A stretch of DNA of 31,304 nt from Spirogloea muscicola (GCA_009602725.1 WELB01000243.1:1-31304); one strand, 5' to 3'; shown: positions 1-10,930, numbered from the stretch's first letter. A program made the numbers and translations. The notes: generated by a model not told the origin, from the letters alone.

Positions 1-199
1 CGGCGAGCCATCAGCCTGCGCGACCTGCGCCAGCGCCATGGGGCGGCGGCGGCCCCGCAGGCGCGCCCTCAGGGGCGGCGCGCCATAGCGGCGCCGGCGG
101 AGGCCGCCACAGCAGGCAGGCAGGGATTGCAGTTGCAGCGGAGCGCTCCTGCCACTGCAGCTCGAGCCTGTCCAGCTCGAAGCTCTGAACGGCAGCTCG

Positions 200-420
200 G
201 CAGCACCCTCATCGTCCTTCCACTGTTTGTCCGTCTCCCTTCAGCGGTCCATGACCCACGCCTTGCATCTGGGCTGGCTTTTTCCAGCCCGTCCTCAATG
301 GGCGAGCCCCCCTTCTTGCATCTGCGTGCTGGCCGTGCTCTCGCTGCGGCCTCCGGCTTTCGGCAGGGGAATAGTTTTCCGGCAGCGGATTTGAGGCTCC
401 TCACCCGTTACTACTGAGTG
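200..420 (+). pseudogene. LINE 3' tail remnant (plus)
   Basis: Reads like the C-terminal tail of the LINE family here (a basic SLQRS..A....RAGRALAAASG motif), ending in the recurring terminal sequence near ctcacccgttactactgag. It is interrupted by a 43-nt hairpin insertion at 272-314. The frame is broken by the insertion. Confidence 0.6.
272..314 (+). mobile_element. 43-nt hairpin insertion with 10-bp target-site duplication
   Basis: Flanked by direct repeats cttgcatctg at 262-271 and 315-324. The insert begins ggctggctttttccagcccg, a short hairpin matching the core of the GGGCTGG repeat family. The LINE tail copy on the minus strand near 22540-22585 has the same target sequence uninterrupted, giving an empty site within the window. 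Confidence 0.75.
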
Positions 421-493
421 GTCCCATCCTCCCCCGTTCTGACATAGCATCTTCAGGCCCCTTCGTAGCTGCTCAGCGCTTTGTAGGCCCCTC

Positions 494-586
494 CATCATT
501 TGGCCCCTTCGAACCTTTGTCAATTCCTTTTCGGGCTGGCTTTTCACAGCCCTTGCCCCATTGGGAGTGCCACTTCTCTTCCAGAC
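494..586 (+). repeat. GGGCTGG hairpin repeat, copy 1
   Basis: Matches the family pattern: a lead ggccccttcgaacctt, then gtcaattccttttc, the hairpin gggctggcttttcacagccc, then ttgccccattgggag and gccacttctcttcc. Confidence 0.8.
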
Positions 587-984
587 CCTGAAGACACCAT
601 GACCTCAAGCCCACTTGCCTGAAGTAGCAACTGTAGTTGCCAGCCTCTTGACCTGCTGTCAATCCACTCCAGCGCTCAGCAGTCTCCTGGGTGATCCTTG
701 CAGTAGGACTGCAGCCACAATGCATTTGGACCACAGACATTGCATGGTCTCAATTCCCTGGCTTCTCAGGCGACTGCAGCCGCAAGCTGCGACTGACCGC
801 AAAGTGGCCCTGCTACCTTTACTCGGGCCCCCAGTCTATCAAGCAGTTGCTCCCCTGTCCCGGCAAGGGCTGCGTGGAAAGCTGTGCCGCAATATGTGCT
901 CGCAGATTATACGAGAAGCAATTTGAGGTGGTGAGAAGGGCCAGCATTGTCCCTCTTGCTTGCACAGACGTGCTCATCACCAGG
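587..984. other. LAP 3' flank
   Basis: No gene, RNA or repeat recognised. It should contain the 3' untranslated region of the minus-strand aminopeptidase. Open frames here are uninformative. Confidence 0.4.
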
Positions 985-3825
985 TCAAATTGTGTGCTGC
1001 TCCTCCACCGCCAGAGAGGTTGCCGGCGCAGCTGCCGCCTCTGCTCTTGCAAGCACCCACTTGACAAGCGTGGCAACTGCGAAGCCTGTGGCGCCGCCCT
1101 TCTTCTCATTCCACACTGGACCGGCGATGTCCAGGTGCGCCCAAGGAATCTCGGCATCCACAAACTCCTTGAGGAAGAGGGACGCTGTGATGGAGCCGCC
1201 AGCGCGGCCGCCGGTGTTGAGCATGTCTGCTACCTGCGATTTCATGCCCTCAAAGTAGGACTCCTCCATGGGCATCCGCCACAGCTTCTCCCCGGCCGCT
1301 GCGCACGCCTGCCGCAGCTCCTCGGCCAGGCTATCGTGTGGTGTAAATAGGCCTACATCGAGATGCACGTGCACTGTAGATCAGATCCACTCCCCTGCTG
1401 CATGCGAAGCCAAGGTCAATGGGAGCTGCCACCAGTCACTGTTGCTGCTTCACTGTCAAGTTGGTGGTAGCCTAGTGCTGCTCAGCCAAGATAGAGTGGG
1501 GTGCCTCACCCCCAATGTCATTACCCAAGGCGATGATGCAAGCTCCGGTCAATGTTGCCAAGTCGACAATCTGAAGCACAGCAAAAATCATCAGTCAACT
1601 TCTAGCTTGTTCAAGCAAAACCTAAAAAATATAATGTACCTGTGCTCAAGCTGTTTAAGCAAGGGCATGCAGCTACCGCAAACTGCAGGTACAATCGCGC
1701 CTCAACTTAAAGGCTGAGGCCTACCGCGTCCACTTTGAGCGAGCACGCGTATACGAGTGCATCAGCCAGTGTGAGCCTCCCCTCTGCATCGGTGTTGTTC
1801 ACCTGGCGAAGCAGCAAATGCGACTCCATCACAGTCATGAATATGATAGCTTCTCAATTGCTGCAGTTGTTCAGCTCCTGCACACTTGCCAATGCTCTCA
1901 CGGGCATCGCCATGACGCTCTGACTTTAGGGGTGGCATTCTTGCTACTCAAAGCGCACCTCAATTGTCTTCCCGTTGGATGCGGTGAGGATGTCACCCGG
2001 TCGCATGCCTGCCCCATCAATCATATTTTCGCAGGCGGCGACGATGAAGTTGACCTGCTCCCCTTCAGCCCCCACAGCGGCTACTACGCTTTCAGGACCA
2101 GGAGGGCACAGCCTATCAAAAACTTGAAGCAACTTGCAATTGAACAAGCTCCTCGGCCCGTCCATACTGCTCCCGTCGGCAAAGAGCGTTACTCTTCAAG
2201 GTGGTATGGTTTCAGGAATGAGAAGCAAGGCACCTCCACTCCCGGTGGCTGGATGGCCCCGAGCGCCTTAGCGGCACCCAGTGTAGCCGCCGCCCCGCCC
2301 ATGTCAAACTTCATCAGCTCTATCATCGACCCCGGCCCAGTCTTAAGGTTGTAACCGCCGCTGCATGACCGCCACAAGAGCACACAGGTCCAATATCCAC
2401 GTCGTGCTCGACCTCGTCATTCCACCTGGAATGCTCATGCAAGGAAAGCTTGCGATGATGCACTTCAGAGTTGGAAGTTGTCAAACCTGTCAAATGTGAG
2501 GCCCTTGCCAACCACTGCGAGCTTTTTGTCAACCGGCCCACTTGGCGCCGTATACTTGAGGTGGATGAAGCGGGGGGGATTGGTCGAGGCGGCCGCCACA
2601 CCAAGGTAGGCGCCCATGCCAAGCTCCGCGCAGGCAGCCTCGTCCAGGAGCGTCAGCTGCATCACGTCCGCGTGAGCAGCCCGGATGCCCTCAGCCACAT
2701 CCGCAAGGGCCTCTGAACACAAGAATAAGAGAGGTCAAAAGTTAGGGTCACGGGGATCACGGGGATCAAGGGTATAGATTTTGACAGACTCTTGGTTCAG
2801 AGAGTGCTATTGTAGTCGAGGGTGAGATCTCTACCAGATACCAGGCGGCGAGTATGTTATCCTGGACAGACTTGCTGGGCAAAGCAAGCACACGGAGCTA
2901 TCCTATCGGCTGCGGGCTCGCTCTGGGGGACAGATGAGGCTCACGGGGTGTGAGAACGTTTGCAGGCGCATTGACAAGCTGCTTGGCGAGGATGATGCCA
3001 GCGCACAGCCGCATGGCACGGCCGAGCTCCGGCTCCAACTCCAGTGCCGGCCCCAGCCCCGAAATTGCCACTTGCTTCAGAGACACCTTCTTGGACTCCT
3101 TCTTGAAGCGCGTGTCCTCATAGCTCCCCAGCACCGCACCTGAGCCCGATACGCCGAGAGACATTCAGAACTGGGCTGGAAACTCGCGCAGATAGCTAAG
3201 GCAGATGCCCATGCAGCGAGGAGCACCAAGGTCAGAAGGAGAAGGCGTGCATGAGCAAGAACGCACCGGCTGCCAGAGCGGAGGCTGCAGCGACCCTACT
3301 CTCAGCGCTCATCCCGCCGCTGCTGCCATCAGGAACAATGACGGTCGCCGCCGCCGCCTGGGCCTGCTTGGCGGCCGCGGCCAGGGCGACGCCGACTCCC
3401 CGCCACGGGCTGGGCGCAGCGAGGCCGGCCGCCTTACCGAGGCCGGCGAGGCCGGCGCGCGCAAACGGCGCCCCCTGCAGCCGCACAATGGTGGACTGCC
3501 CGGGCTTGCCCTTGAATTCCTCCTCCGCCGCGAGCTCGGCGAGGGCGCCGCCGAGCGCGGCGTCCAGCTCCGCGAGCTCCGGGCTCCACTGCGCGCCGTC
3601 GGCAACGTCCTCCTCCGTCACCGGCACCAGCAGCAGGTCACCGCGTGCCGCCAGTGCGTCGCCGGCGCCGCCGGGGACGGCCACGAAGCCGATGTCCGGC
3701 ACCACGGGCTCCGTGGCCCTGGTCAAGCCCAGCACACGGCCCGCCGCGACCGCCGCCGCCGTCGGGGCGGTTNTCCGCGGTCGCGCGCGACCGCTGCTGC
3801 CCAAGTGCATCGCCCACCTCCTCAT
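985..3825 (-). CDS. LAP: Leucine aminopeptidase, peptidase family M17, eight exons
   Basis: Di-zinc exopeptidase that removes N-terminal Leu and other residues from peptides; in plants these are plastid or cytosolic hexamers. Exons, in transcript order: 3825-3267, 3139-2945, 2712-2487, 2360-2234, 2054-1959, 1802-1725, 1570-1510, 1352-985. All introns are GT-AG and the joins keep phase. Visible motifs: [22 protein letters not shown] (metal Lys and Asp, split by intron 3); MKFDMGGAA (metal Asp); [14 protein letters not shown] (metal Asp and Glu, substrate Arg); [12 protein letters not shown]; the C-terminal block [13 protein letters not shown]; and [12 protein letters not shown]. From Met 3825 the product is about 569 residues, normal for plant enzymes with a transit peptide; Met 3810 is also possible. 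The frame stays open to 3978, but that stretch lies antisense to a conserved bHLH exon, so I do not use it. An N at 3773 makes one N-terminal residue unknown. It is head to head with the bHLH gene. Confidence 0.93.
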
Positions 3826-3871
3826 CGGCTCCGGCCGCCACCCACTGTCCTGGCTCTGCATCAGGCGGCAG
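3774..3871. promoter_or_regulatory. Head-to-head junction between the LAP and bHLH genes
   Basis: The two divergent genes leave almost no intergenic DNA. LAP start candidates are at 3810 and 3825, and the first recognisable bHLH exon begins at 3872. Any shared promoter must lie here or inside the opposing first exons. I see no TATA box. An N at 3773 may hide missing bases. This is an inference from gene order only. Confidence 0.3.
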
Positions 3872-6800
3872 CTCGCTTGGTCAGACGGATGGTACAAGGG
3901 TGCCATGAGGAAGCGAGGCCCCTGCGGGGAGCTGATGACAGCGGCCGAGCTGAAGCGCTGTGCGACGATCAAGCTCAATCAGGTTCGTCTCCAGCGGCTT
4001 GAGCCGATCTATGCAGCCCGACGCAGACCTCTGTCTTGCCGCAAACCCTCACCTTGGCCAGCCCGGCAGCAATGTGCCCTCCTGCTGACCGTCAGCTGCC
4101 CGGCTCTCCCTCGCGAGCAGCTGCAGAACGTGACGTTGGACGGCGATGAGCACAATTCGCAGTCGGCAGCTGGTCTGACGCATCCTGTGGATGATATGGA
4201 ATGGTTCTTCATTGCCATGATGACCATGTCCTTCCAACACGGTGTTGGGTGAGAAGCACAGCTCAAGTGCTCCCAAGTAGCGACCGTATGCAGCCCGCGC
4301 TGACTCTGCAGCTTGTGCCACATTGGCACAAAAGCGCCCCCTGCTGTTGTTGCACTGACACACAGCGGCTGCAATGCTCCAACCAGGATGCAAGGTCGTA
4401 CTCATGTTGCGGGTACGTACGAGTGGCTCAACTTGCCGGGGATGCTCAACACCAATGCCGGGGATGCTCAATACACCCACACAGCACTTGCGCAGGCTGC
4501 GGGAGTTAAGGTACCTGCCGTGACCATGGCTGTGAGGGGGCTGACCAGCTTCTGACTGTTGGCCTCTGCCCAAGTGACGCCTGGCCAGCTGCATAGCAGT
4601 GCGAGATACAACGCACGCTCTGACACCAAGCAACGTGGCTGCCTATCAGACAGTTGTGTGCATGGCAATCGAAGGAGGAGTTCTTGAGATGGGCACCACA
4701 GAGTGGGTGAGGAATCTGTCCCACTTACTTGGTAACACCTTCCTCTGCTGATACCTACGGACTTTAGGTGGTGCTGATGTGCTACATTGCTCGACACTGC
4801 AACCGCATCTCACACAGATGCCTGCTTGTGGCAACCGGTCAGATTGACCAAGATATGGAGCTACTACAACGCATCCGCTCCACTTTTGATGGCCCGTCAA
4901 GGAGCCAGCAGCTGCACAAGCTGCCTTTCCCGCTCGCACTTGATCCGACCCCGCTCGCAATTCCCCTGATGGCCTCTGCTCCGCTGCTGCTGAGCCCCAC
5001 CGTCAGCACCAACACCGCCGGGAGGCAGAGGGACATGTGGGCTAACACGGAGGCCCCGGGCCTTTTGGCAGCAGGCGCAGGGGAGATTGCAGCTCCAGAC
5101 TTTCCGTTCTCAATGCTTATGGACGGCTCCCACGATGAGCTCAACAGCAACTTGATTTTAGGAGCAGGGTCGGCCTGTCACGGACTGTTGGACGTGGGAG
5201 GTTCAGGAGCTGCTTCTGCTGACACAAAGGTGGCAGCTCTCCAGCAAGGCTCCTTGCTTCAGATGCAGCAGAGAGGCTTGGAGCTCGGTGAAGACATGCT
5301 TACCTTGCCTACCCTGCTCCAGCTACAGCAGCAGCAGCAGCAGCCACTGCAACCCAGTCAGGAGTTGCAGACCCGGCAAGACCTCTTGGAGACATCCAGT
5401 GCACCATTGATGTTGTCACATCAAAACATATTGCAACGATCTGGCGACCTTGAGAGGTCGAATGTGCAAGTGCACAGGAGGTTGCGACACCATGTCAGCC
5501 TGCCTCCAGATCTTTCCCCCGTTTCGTACTTATCCACTGTCAGCCAGGGCCAGCACTACGTGGAGATGTCTCCCGAAGACAATGCAGGTGCTGCTACAAT
5601 CGATCGCTGCATCAAATCGCACGGATGCATGCGTCCATGCTAAACCCTCTGCTGCTTCTAGTGCCGCCGGAGTTGCAGCAGAAGGTGACAATGATGCACC
5701 ACCATGTCCTGCAGACCTGGGATCGGTCTCGCTGTCCAAGGAGGAGAACTCTCCAACCACCACGGCGGGCACATCTGCCACATGCAGGGAGACCCCAGGC
5801 AAGAGGGGCCGGACTGCTGGCGGCAAGCCTCCTGACGAGCAGGTGAGCGGCCCACACTATGTCGCATTCACCACTGCCACATCTGGAACCAGCGCAGTCT
5901 GTCAAGCTGCCTCAGCAAGGGCAGCTTGACAGCTGCTGTCCCTTAGCTGGCAGGCCATGAACCACACGCTGTCGGAGAGGAGGAGGAGAAAGAGGCTTGG
6001 TGAGCTCTTGCTCAGGCTGCGTTCGACCATGCCATACGTGTCCAAGGTGTGTAGAAGGCTCGAGGGCCCTCACTGTCGACTGCGTGTTTGCCGGGTGTGA
6101 CGGAGATTGTGTAATTCAGGGGGTAGGAGCTGGCCAGCCTCAGCCACCTTGCTGGCTACATTCACAAGCCTCCCCCGCGTAGCTACAAAGCGCATGCTTA
6201 GCGGAGTGCTTGAAGCCGTCCTTGTGCTGCAGAAGATGGACAAAGTGTCCCTGCTGAGCGACGCGGTCCAGTACATGGAGGAGCAGCAGCAGGAGCTGCG
6301 TAGATTGAGGGCACACAATGCGCAGCTGCAGCGACGGCTTGCACGCTCAGGCACCAGCAGCACTAGCAGACAAGATCCTGAACCTGATCGAGACCGGGGG
6401 GCTGGCCCGGGTACAGAGCCCGAAGGGGGCAGGGTTGATCAGCACAAGAGAGTCAAAAGCACTGGTGCGCTTCCGAATTGTCCCATCCACCGTACTCAAG
6501 ATTGTGAGTGAATTGATGGTGTGCTGCAGCAGTCAGCATGCCCGCTCTCACGTCCTGCTACTCTCTGTGTAACAGGTGCACAGATGGTGCCGCTTGCGAA
6601 CGTTGATGTCAAGGTTGGAGGAGGTGGGGCAATGGCAACAGTACAAGCAGAGAAGCGCAGCTCCCTTATGCTGGATATGATGATTGCTCTACATTCACTC
6701 GGCGTTGACCTCCTCTCCTGCAGTGCCACGACTGTGGGCACCTCGTCCCACCTCACCTTGCATATGAAGGTCCGCATCCATATCACTGTCGAACTCTTGC

Positions 6801-7023
6801 CCTCTTGCTTCCACATCTGCCAGGGAGCAGCTCACTTACTGAGCTTCCTCTGCCTTTACACGGCTTATGCTCTTGGCGTCACAGCAAGAGGATGTCTGCA
6901 TCCTGCCCGACTAATGCTCAAAATGCACATGCTCAGGTTGATACAGCAAACATCACAGAGAGCGACCTTGAGGCTGCACTGCAATCTGCAGCAGAGCGTC
7001 TGCCAAAGGCTCCAGCACCATAG
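3872..7023 (+). CDS. bHLH transcription factor, MYC_N + bHLH + ACT-like, 5' incomplete
   Basis: Nuclear DNA-binding regulator of the plant MYC/TT8-like class. Exons: 3872-3982, 4121-4248, 4387-4510, 4650-4706, 4843-5587, 5679-5842, 5954-6046, 6233-6503, 6576-6769, 6937-7023, all GT-AG and in phase, about 657 residues as seen. The first four exons read as the MYC_N domain: WSDGWYKGAMRKRG, MEWFFIAMMTMSFQHGVG, GRTHVAGTYEWL, ALAQAAGVK joined to TVVCMAIEGGVLEMGTTEW. A long low-complexity middle exon carries a CAG run (5325-5344, polyQ). The basic region NHTLSERRRRKRL has the His-Glu-Arg pattern of E-box/G-box binders. The helix-loop-helix continues MPYVSK (intron) KMDKVSLLSDAVQYMEEQQQ into a short leucine zipper. 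The ACT-like C-terminus starts ANVDVKVGGGG and ends ITESDLEAALQ. The domain normally begins 40-60 residues earlier, and no upstream exon was found, so the true start is missing. The target genes are unknown. Confidence 0.85.
4434..4474 (+). repeat. 22-nt-period duplication inside a coding exon
   Basis: A 19-nt unit, tgccggggatgctcaacac, at 4434-4452 recurs at 4456-4474 with one mismatch. The period of 22 is not a multiple of three, so the two copies are read in different frames (PGMLNT, then AGDAQYT) within the MYC_N exon of the bHLH gene. Confidence 0.7.
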
Positions 7024-7455
7024 GCCTTAAAGTAGGCAAGGGGGCGGAGGGGTGCAAGTTTTAAAGTCACAATCAACTCTGACACTATGCCCGTCAAGGC
7101 AGATGTCTGTACAAGATGCCCAAACGCGATAACCTTGCCTAACAGTCTCAGAGAAAGGGACAAGCAAGAGTTGGTACACTGCTAAGCTAGTGTGGCGAGG
7201 CCAGCGAGCAAGCTGAAGGCTGACGCAGGCTACTCCTGCAGCCCTCTGCCCAAGGCCATGACCTCTTGCCTTCTATGCAGGCTATGCCAACATACACTCT
7301 GCAACCAGTAGCCTCAGCAGCTGCTCAGTCAGCGCAAGCATCAGCGCAAGCATATGACAATAAATGTTGCCCCAACAGTAAGCTGGCAAATCAGCCTGTT
7401 GTCGTGGCCACTGCCTGTCTTGACGGTCATGCTTGTACAACGTACACGCCCTCCT

Positions 7456-8684
7456 TCACTTCACATCCTTGGAGGATATGCCATACTTCTCTTGCAATTT
7501 TGTCAAATCTTCCTCTTTCTTTTTCTGTAAGTGACAACCATAAGAAACTGCACTCAGTGTTGAACCTTCATCAAACCTTCCCCCCGCGCTCCTAAGGAAG
7601 AGTGGGAGCAGGGGGCAAGAGGCAGCTATCCAAGTCGTCCTGGCGGCCCTGCTGCAGGATGGCTGCTGGAAGCTACATACCTGGTCGACCTTCTTGTTCT
7701 GCTTCGCCTGTTGGTAGTAGAGAACTATGAGGTATCGGTTGGCAACATTAAATCCTGAGAGGTGATCGACCGCGTTCTTAGCATCGTAGATGTCCTCGTA
7801 CACGACAAATGCCGTGCCCCTTGTGTCCTTGCTCGTGCCCCTGCAGGAGCATTGCGGCCAAACATTGCACAAGACAAGCAGTGCAAGTGACGTGAGTGTA
7901 TTATGCTCCTCGCAAGCCCCAATCAAGCCTGGAGACTGTTACCGCAGACAAGCAGTCTTGGCTGGTGCAGGCCAGGAAATAGAGGCACTGGGCCCTGAGC
8001 CTTGACCATAAGCACCGAGACAGAGTCCTAACCTAAACCACCCCAACTCATCCCCACCCCCGCTCTTTCTTCCCCCCCCCACTGTCAGTCCTCCCCGACA
8101 CAGTGGAGGGCATATTCAGGAAGAAGAACAACAGAATACATCGTGACGTAGGGCTACTAGGAGAGCTCACACTCTGATTTGCCGGATGGCCCCATACTTG
8201 CCAAAGATGTCATACATCTCATCGGACGTGATGTTGAAGGGCAGGTTCCTGCATGAGCAAAGTCACGAGGTGAACAATCCGCTAGGGAGGGGACTAGGAT
8301 GTGAGAAGGGCAATTTCCTGCAAAAGTTCAGTCATGGGGGAAGTAGTCTGGTAGAGAAGAGTACTAGGCTGTGGCACATGGCAGGAGGGGGATTGGTGGG
8401 GCTTGGAGCGGGCTTGTTGACGCAACAAGCAGGCTTGCTGACGCAACAGAGTGCCGTAAGGCTGGAGGTTTCGAGCGAAGCGGGGTCAAGGCAGCGCTGC
8501 GGCAACGCTTGACCTGACGTAGATGACGCGGTTGACCTCAGGTGGCAGCCGTGCCTGGCCAAAGCAGAGGAGCGCGGGTGTGAGGCATAGAGCGCGAGGC
8601 AGGGCGTGCGGCGGTAGCGCAAGGCAGCGCAAGGGGCGGCTTGGTTGAGGAACGGCGGCGCACGTTGGAGCGGCGCGAGGACAT
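7456..8684 (-). CDS. SF3B6: Splicing factor 3B subunit 6 (SF3b14/p14), five exons
   Basis: RNA-recognition-motif protein of the U2 snRNP SF3b complex that contacts the branch-point region and SF3B1 in the nucleus. Exons in order: 8684-8664, 8554-8514, 8248-8171, 7840-7681, 7524-7456; introns are GT-AG and phases agree. The product is 122 residues against 125 in human. It reads MSSRRSN, then [33 protein letters not shown] (RNP2 region), [20 protein letters not shown] (RNP1 region and helix 2), [16 protein letters not shown], and a Lys-rich tail ending in [10 protein letters not shown]. The 21-nt first exon was chosen because it supplies a Met in phase, a GTGCGC donor and the expected seven-residue leader; it is the least certain exon. 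The gene converges on the bHLH gene with about 430 bp between stops. Confidence 0.93.
8411..8451. repeat. 21-nt tandem duplication in an SF3B6 intron
   Basis: The unit ggcttgttgacgcaacaagc and a near-identical copy lie head to tail in the second intron of SF3B6. It has no coding meaning and is probably replication slippage. Confidence 0.7.
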
Positions 8685-8904
8685 GGCGGCGACTGGCAGC
8701 GAGCGACGGCCGCGGGCGCTGGAAGCTGGGGGTGCGGCGGAGGTCGCAGTCGCGGTCGCTGAAGGGAGACGGCAGCGTGTATGGAGGAGTGGCAGAGGTG
8801 CAGAGCGCCGAAGAAACCACGAAGGGGCGAGGGCTGTGCAAGAGGGGAGCGGCTCTCCCAAAGGGTTTAGGTTTAGCATTAGGATCCAGGGAGACGGCAA
8901 AAGG

Positions 8905-8950
8905 CGCGCGGTGCGCATGAAATTGAAAGGGAGGCCAATTCTACGGCAGC
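8905..8950 (-). repeat. LINE 3'-terminal motif, minus
   Basis: Contains ggcgcgcggtgcgcatgaaa followed by ttgaaagggaggccaattct, the terminal block shared by the LINE 3' ends in this window. Only the terminus remains. Confidence 0.65.
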
Positions 8951-9039
8951 GTGTATGGAGTGACAGAGCGGCCGAAGAGATTGCAAGGGGGTGAGGGCTG
9001 TAAACAGCCGGCCCGAAAAGCGTTGACAAGGACAGGAAA

Positions 9040-9075
9040 GGCAAGACAACGAAGGCAAGGCAAGGCAAGGCCAAT
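9040..9075. repeat. (GGCAA)n short microsatellite
   Basis: Runs of gcaaggcaaggcaaggc in repeat-rich intergenic DNA between SF3B6 and HEMC. Confidence 0.6.
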
Positions 9076-9149
9076 ATGACTTGACAATGACGTCCCAGAA
9101 GATGGAACGAGGTCCTAAGGTGCCGAAAGCTTTGGTCCACACTGCTGCC

Positions 9150-9345
9150 CAAGTGTGCCAATCCTACAGAAGGGGGACTGCACACTCGGCGCGTCGACTT
9201 GGTGGCCTCCACGCCCGGCGGCGGCCCGCGCGTCATTGCAGATGTTGTCACCACTGATGTGGTGGATCGGTCCAATCGGGGGCTCTGCCTCGAGGGCTGG
9301 CCATGCTGCGGCGAACGCCGCTCGCAGCAAGGCGGCGAAACATAG
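9150..9345 (+). pseudogene. LINE endonuclease-domain fragment (plus)
   Basis: Reads RRVDLVASTPGGGPRVIADV, then VTTD, matching the restriction-like endonuclease segment of the LINE at 15.3-15.9 kb, including the 14-residue spacing between the two acidic residues. It is followed by a degenerate Ala/Arg stretch and a stop. No reverse transcriptase is attached. Confidence 0.7.
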
Positions 9346-10930
9346 TATGTACCGCGAGCATCTGTTTCGCCCTTATTGCAATAACAGTATGGCCAGCGTT
9401 GGCCTCCCTCTCATTCATTCGTAAAGCGCGCCTTCCTCTGTTTACTTTTTTCAACTTGCGGCTGCTGACTAGGGGTTCTTAGACAGGCATCCTTACTGTA
9501 CGCTGTCTAGCCTCTTTGGACTTCGGCCGTTCTCTATTGGGCTGGCTTTCCACAGCGTCGCCTCCATTTGAAACGACCCCTTTTGTAAGAGCTGCTTCTT
9601 CTGTGACCTTTCTTTTGACAGAGCTGCTTCTTCCTTCTAATGAAAATTTTTACCCAAGTGGTACAACAAATGGGTGCTCAACAACGTCACGGCCCTCCCC
9701 CCCTTTGGAAGAAGCAGCTCTACCTGTGCTCCATCGGCAGAAGTTACCGAGAGTGGTCCCGTATTTCTGTGCCTCCCCGGCCCTTTCGGACCTTGTTTTG
9801 TAGTCTGTGTTGTGCTGTAGTGTCGTGCATAGCTGTGTGGTTTAAGCGCCATTCGGCTCTTCGGACCTTGTTCATTCTTTCTGGGCTGGCCTTCCCAGCC
9901 ACCTTCTTAAATTGGGCGACCTTTTACTTGTATTGGCTGGCCTCTCGCAGCCATCTGCTTACTCGCTCATAAGCTCTTTCTTTCTTCTGTAAGAGCTCCG
10001 GCTTTTCGAACCTGACTTGCGGCTGCTGACTCGCGGAATCAGTAAGCTCCTATTCGCGGTAGTCACGTGCATAGCTGTGTAATATTTGCGTCTCCGGCCA
10101 TTTGGACCATTTGGATCTTGTCCGTACTTCTGTCGTAAGCGGGTCGAGCGTCCGCCGCAGTCCTCGCTGCTGCTGAATCATCCTCCTCCTTCGCCTCGAC
10201 CTTCCCGTCCTCCGCCTCACCTTCCTCCCCCCTCGCCTCCAAGGTGGTGTCAGTCGGCCTACATCGGCAGCTGGGCTTGCCTTAATAGAAAAGGAAGTGG
10301 CTTCACCAAAGGGGCCAAGGGCTGTGATAAGCCAGCACGAAAATTTGACAAGGTTCGAAGGGGCCAAAGCGCTGTTTCCAGTGCGCAGGTGGACCGCATG
10401 CACTTGTCCGTCTCGCCGCAGAGGTCCATGGCTCGCGCGTTGCATCTGAGAACCGGTCGTGCCCTAGCTGCAGCCTCTGGCCCTGGCCAGGGGAACCGTT
10501 AGCAGGAGCCCAGTTTCTCCGACCGACCTGCGGCTACTTAGCAAGGTCACTGAGTGTTTCGCAACTGCTTGATTCTATGTGCGCTAGCTTCAGCGCTTTT
10601 CCTTGGCCCCTCTGACCTTTGTTATTCTTTTTTCTGGGCTGGCCTCTCCCAGCCACCGCCCTCTCATGGAAGCGTCTTCCTTCAGAACCGGGGGAGGATG
10701 AACCACTTTGTGAGCACGAGTGAGGAGCCGCAGACCCGAAGGACTAGCTGCCGGCGCCTCAGTATAGCTTGTCAGATGTGCATCTGCTCACTCGGGGATA
10801 CGTGTCCCCCTCCCCATTGGGGGAGCCACTTCTTCTTCCCAGCCAGCTCATTACCCAGTTAACAGGACATTTGTAAGGCTAGAACTGGCCTCCCTTTCAC
10901 ATTCATGCGCACCGCGCGCCTTCTCTCCCC
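9346..10930. repeat. Mosaic of hairpin repeats and LINE tail debris
   Basis: Holds hairpin-family copies at about 9511-9560, 9846-9937, 10295-10370 (reverse) and 10593-10680; a LINE tail remnant at about 10370-10560 (plus, reading SMARALHLRTGRALAAASG); and a LINE 3' terminus at 10840-10930 (plus, with gcgcaccgcgcgccttctct). A 15-bp perfect inverted repeat (9620-9634 with 9707-9721) lies within it. I see no host gene here. Confidence 0.65.

Noticed and set aside
1-130. End of a further gene at the window edge
   Set aside because: GC-rich with open frames, but no recognisable motif or splice evidence in so short a piece.
691-1350. Long plus-strand open frame over the LAP C-terminal exon
   Set aside because: It is antisense to conserved aminopeptidase coding sequence and has no family features.
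3826-3978. Extended LAP N-terminus starting at 3978
   Set aside because: The added residues lie antisense to a conserved bHLH exon and the family does not need them.
3205-4252. Long plus-strand open frames opposite LAP exon 1
   Set aside because: Ala/Arg/Pro-rich frames caused by GC-rich antisense sequence; only the part from 3872 shows conserved bHLH (MYC_N) content.
8862-8882. Telomere-like gggtttaggtttagcattag
   Set aside because: Only two degenerate units; not an array.
8538-9275. 245-residue minus-strand open frame near SF3B6
   Set aside because: It crosses SF3B6 exons in the wrong frame and runs through LINE debris.
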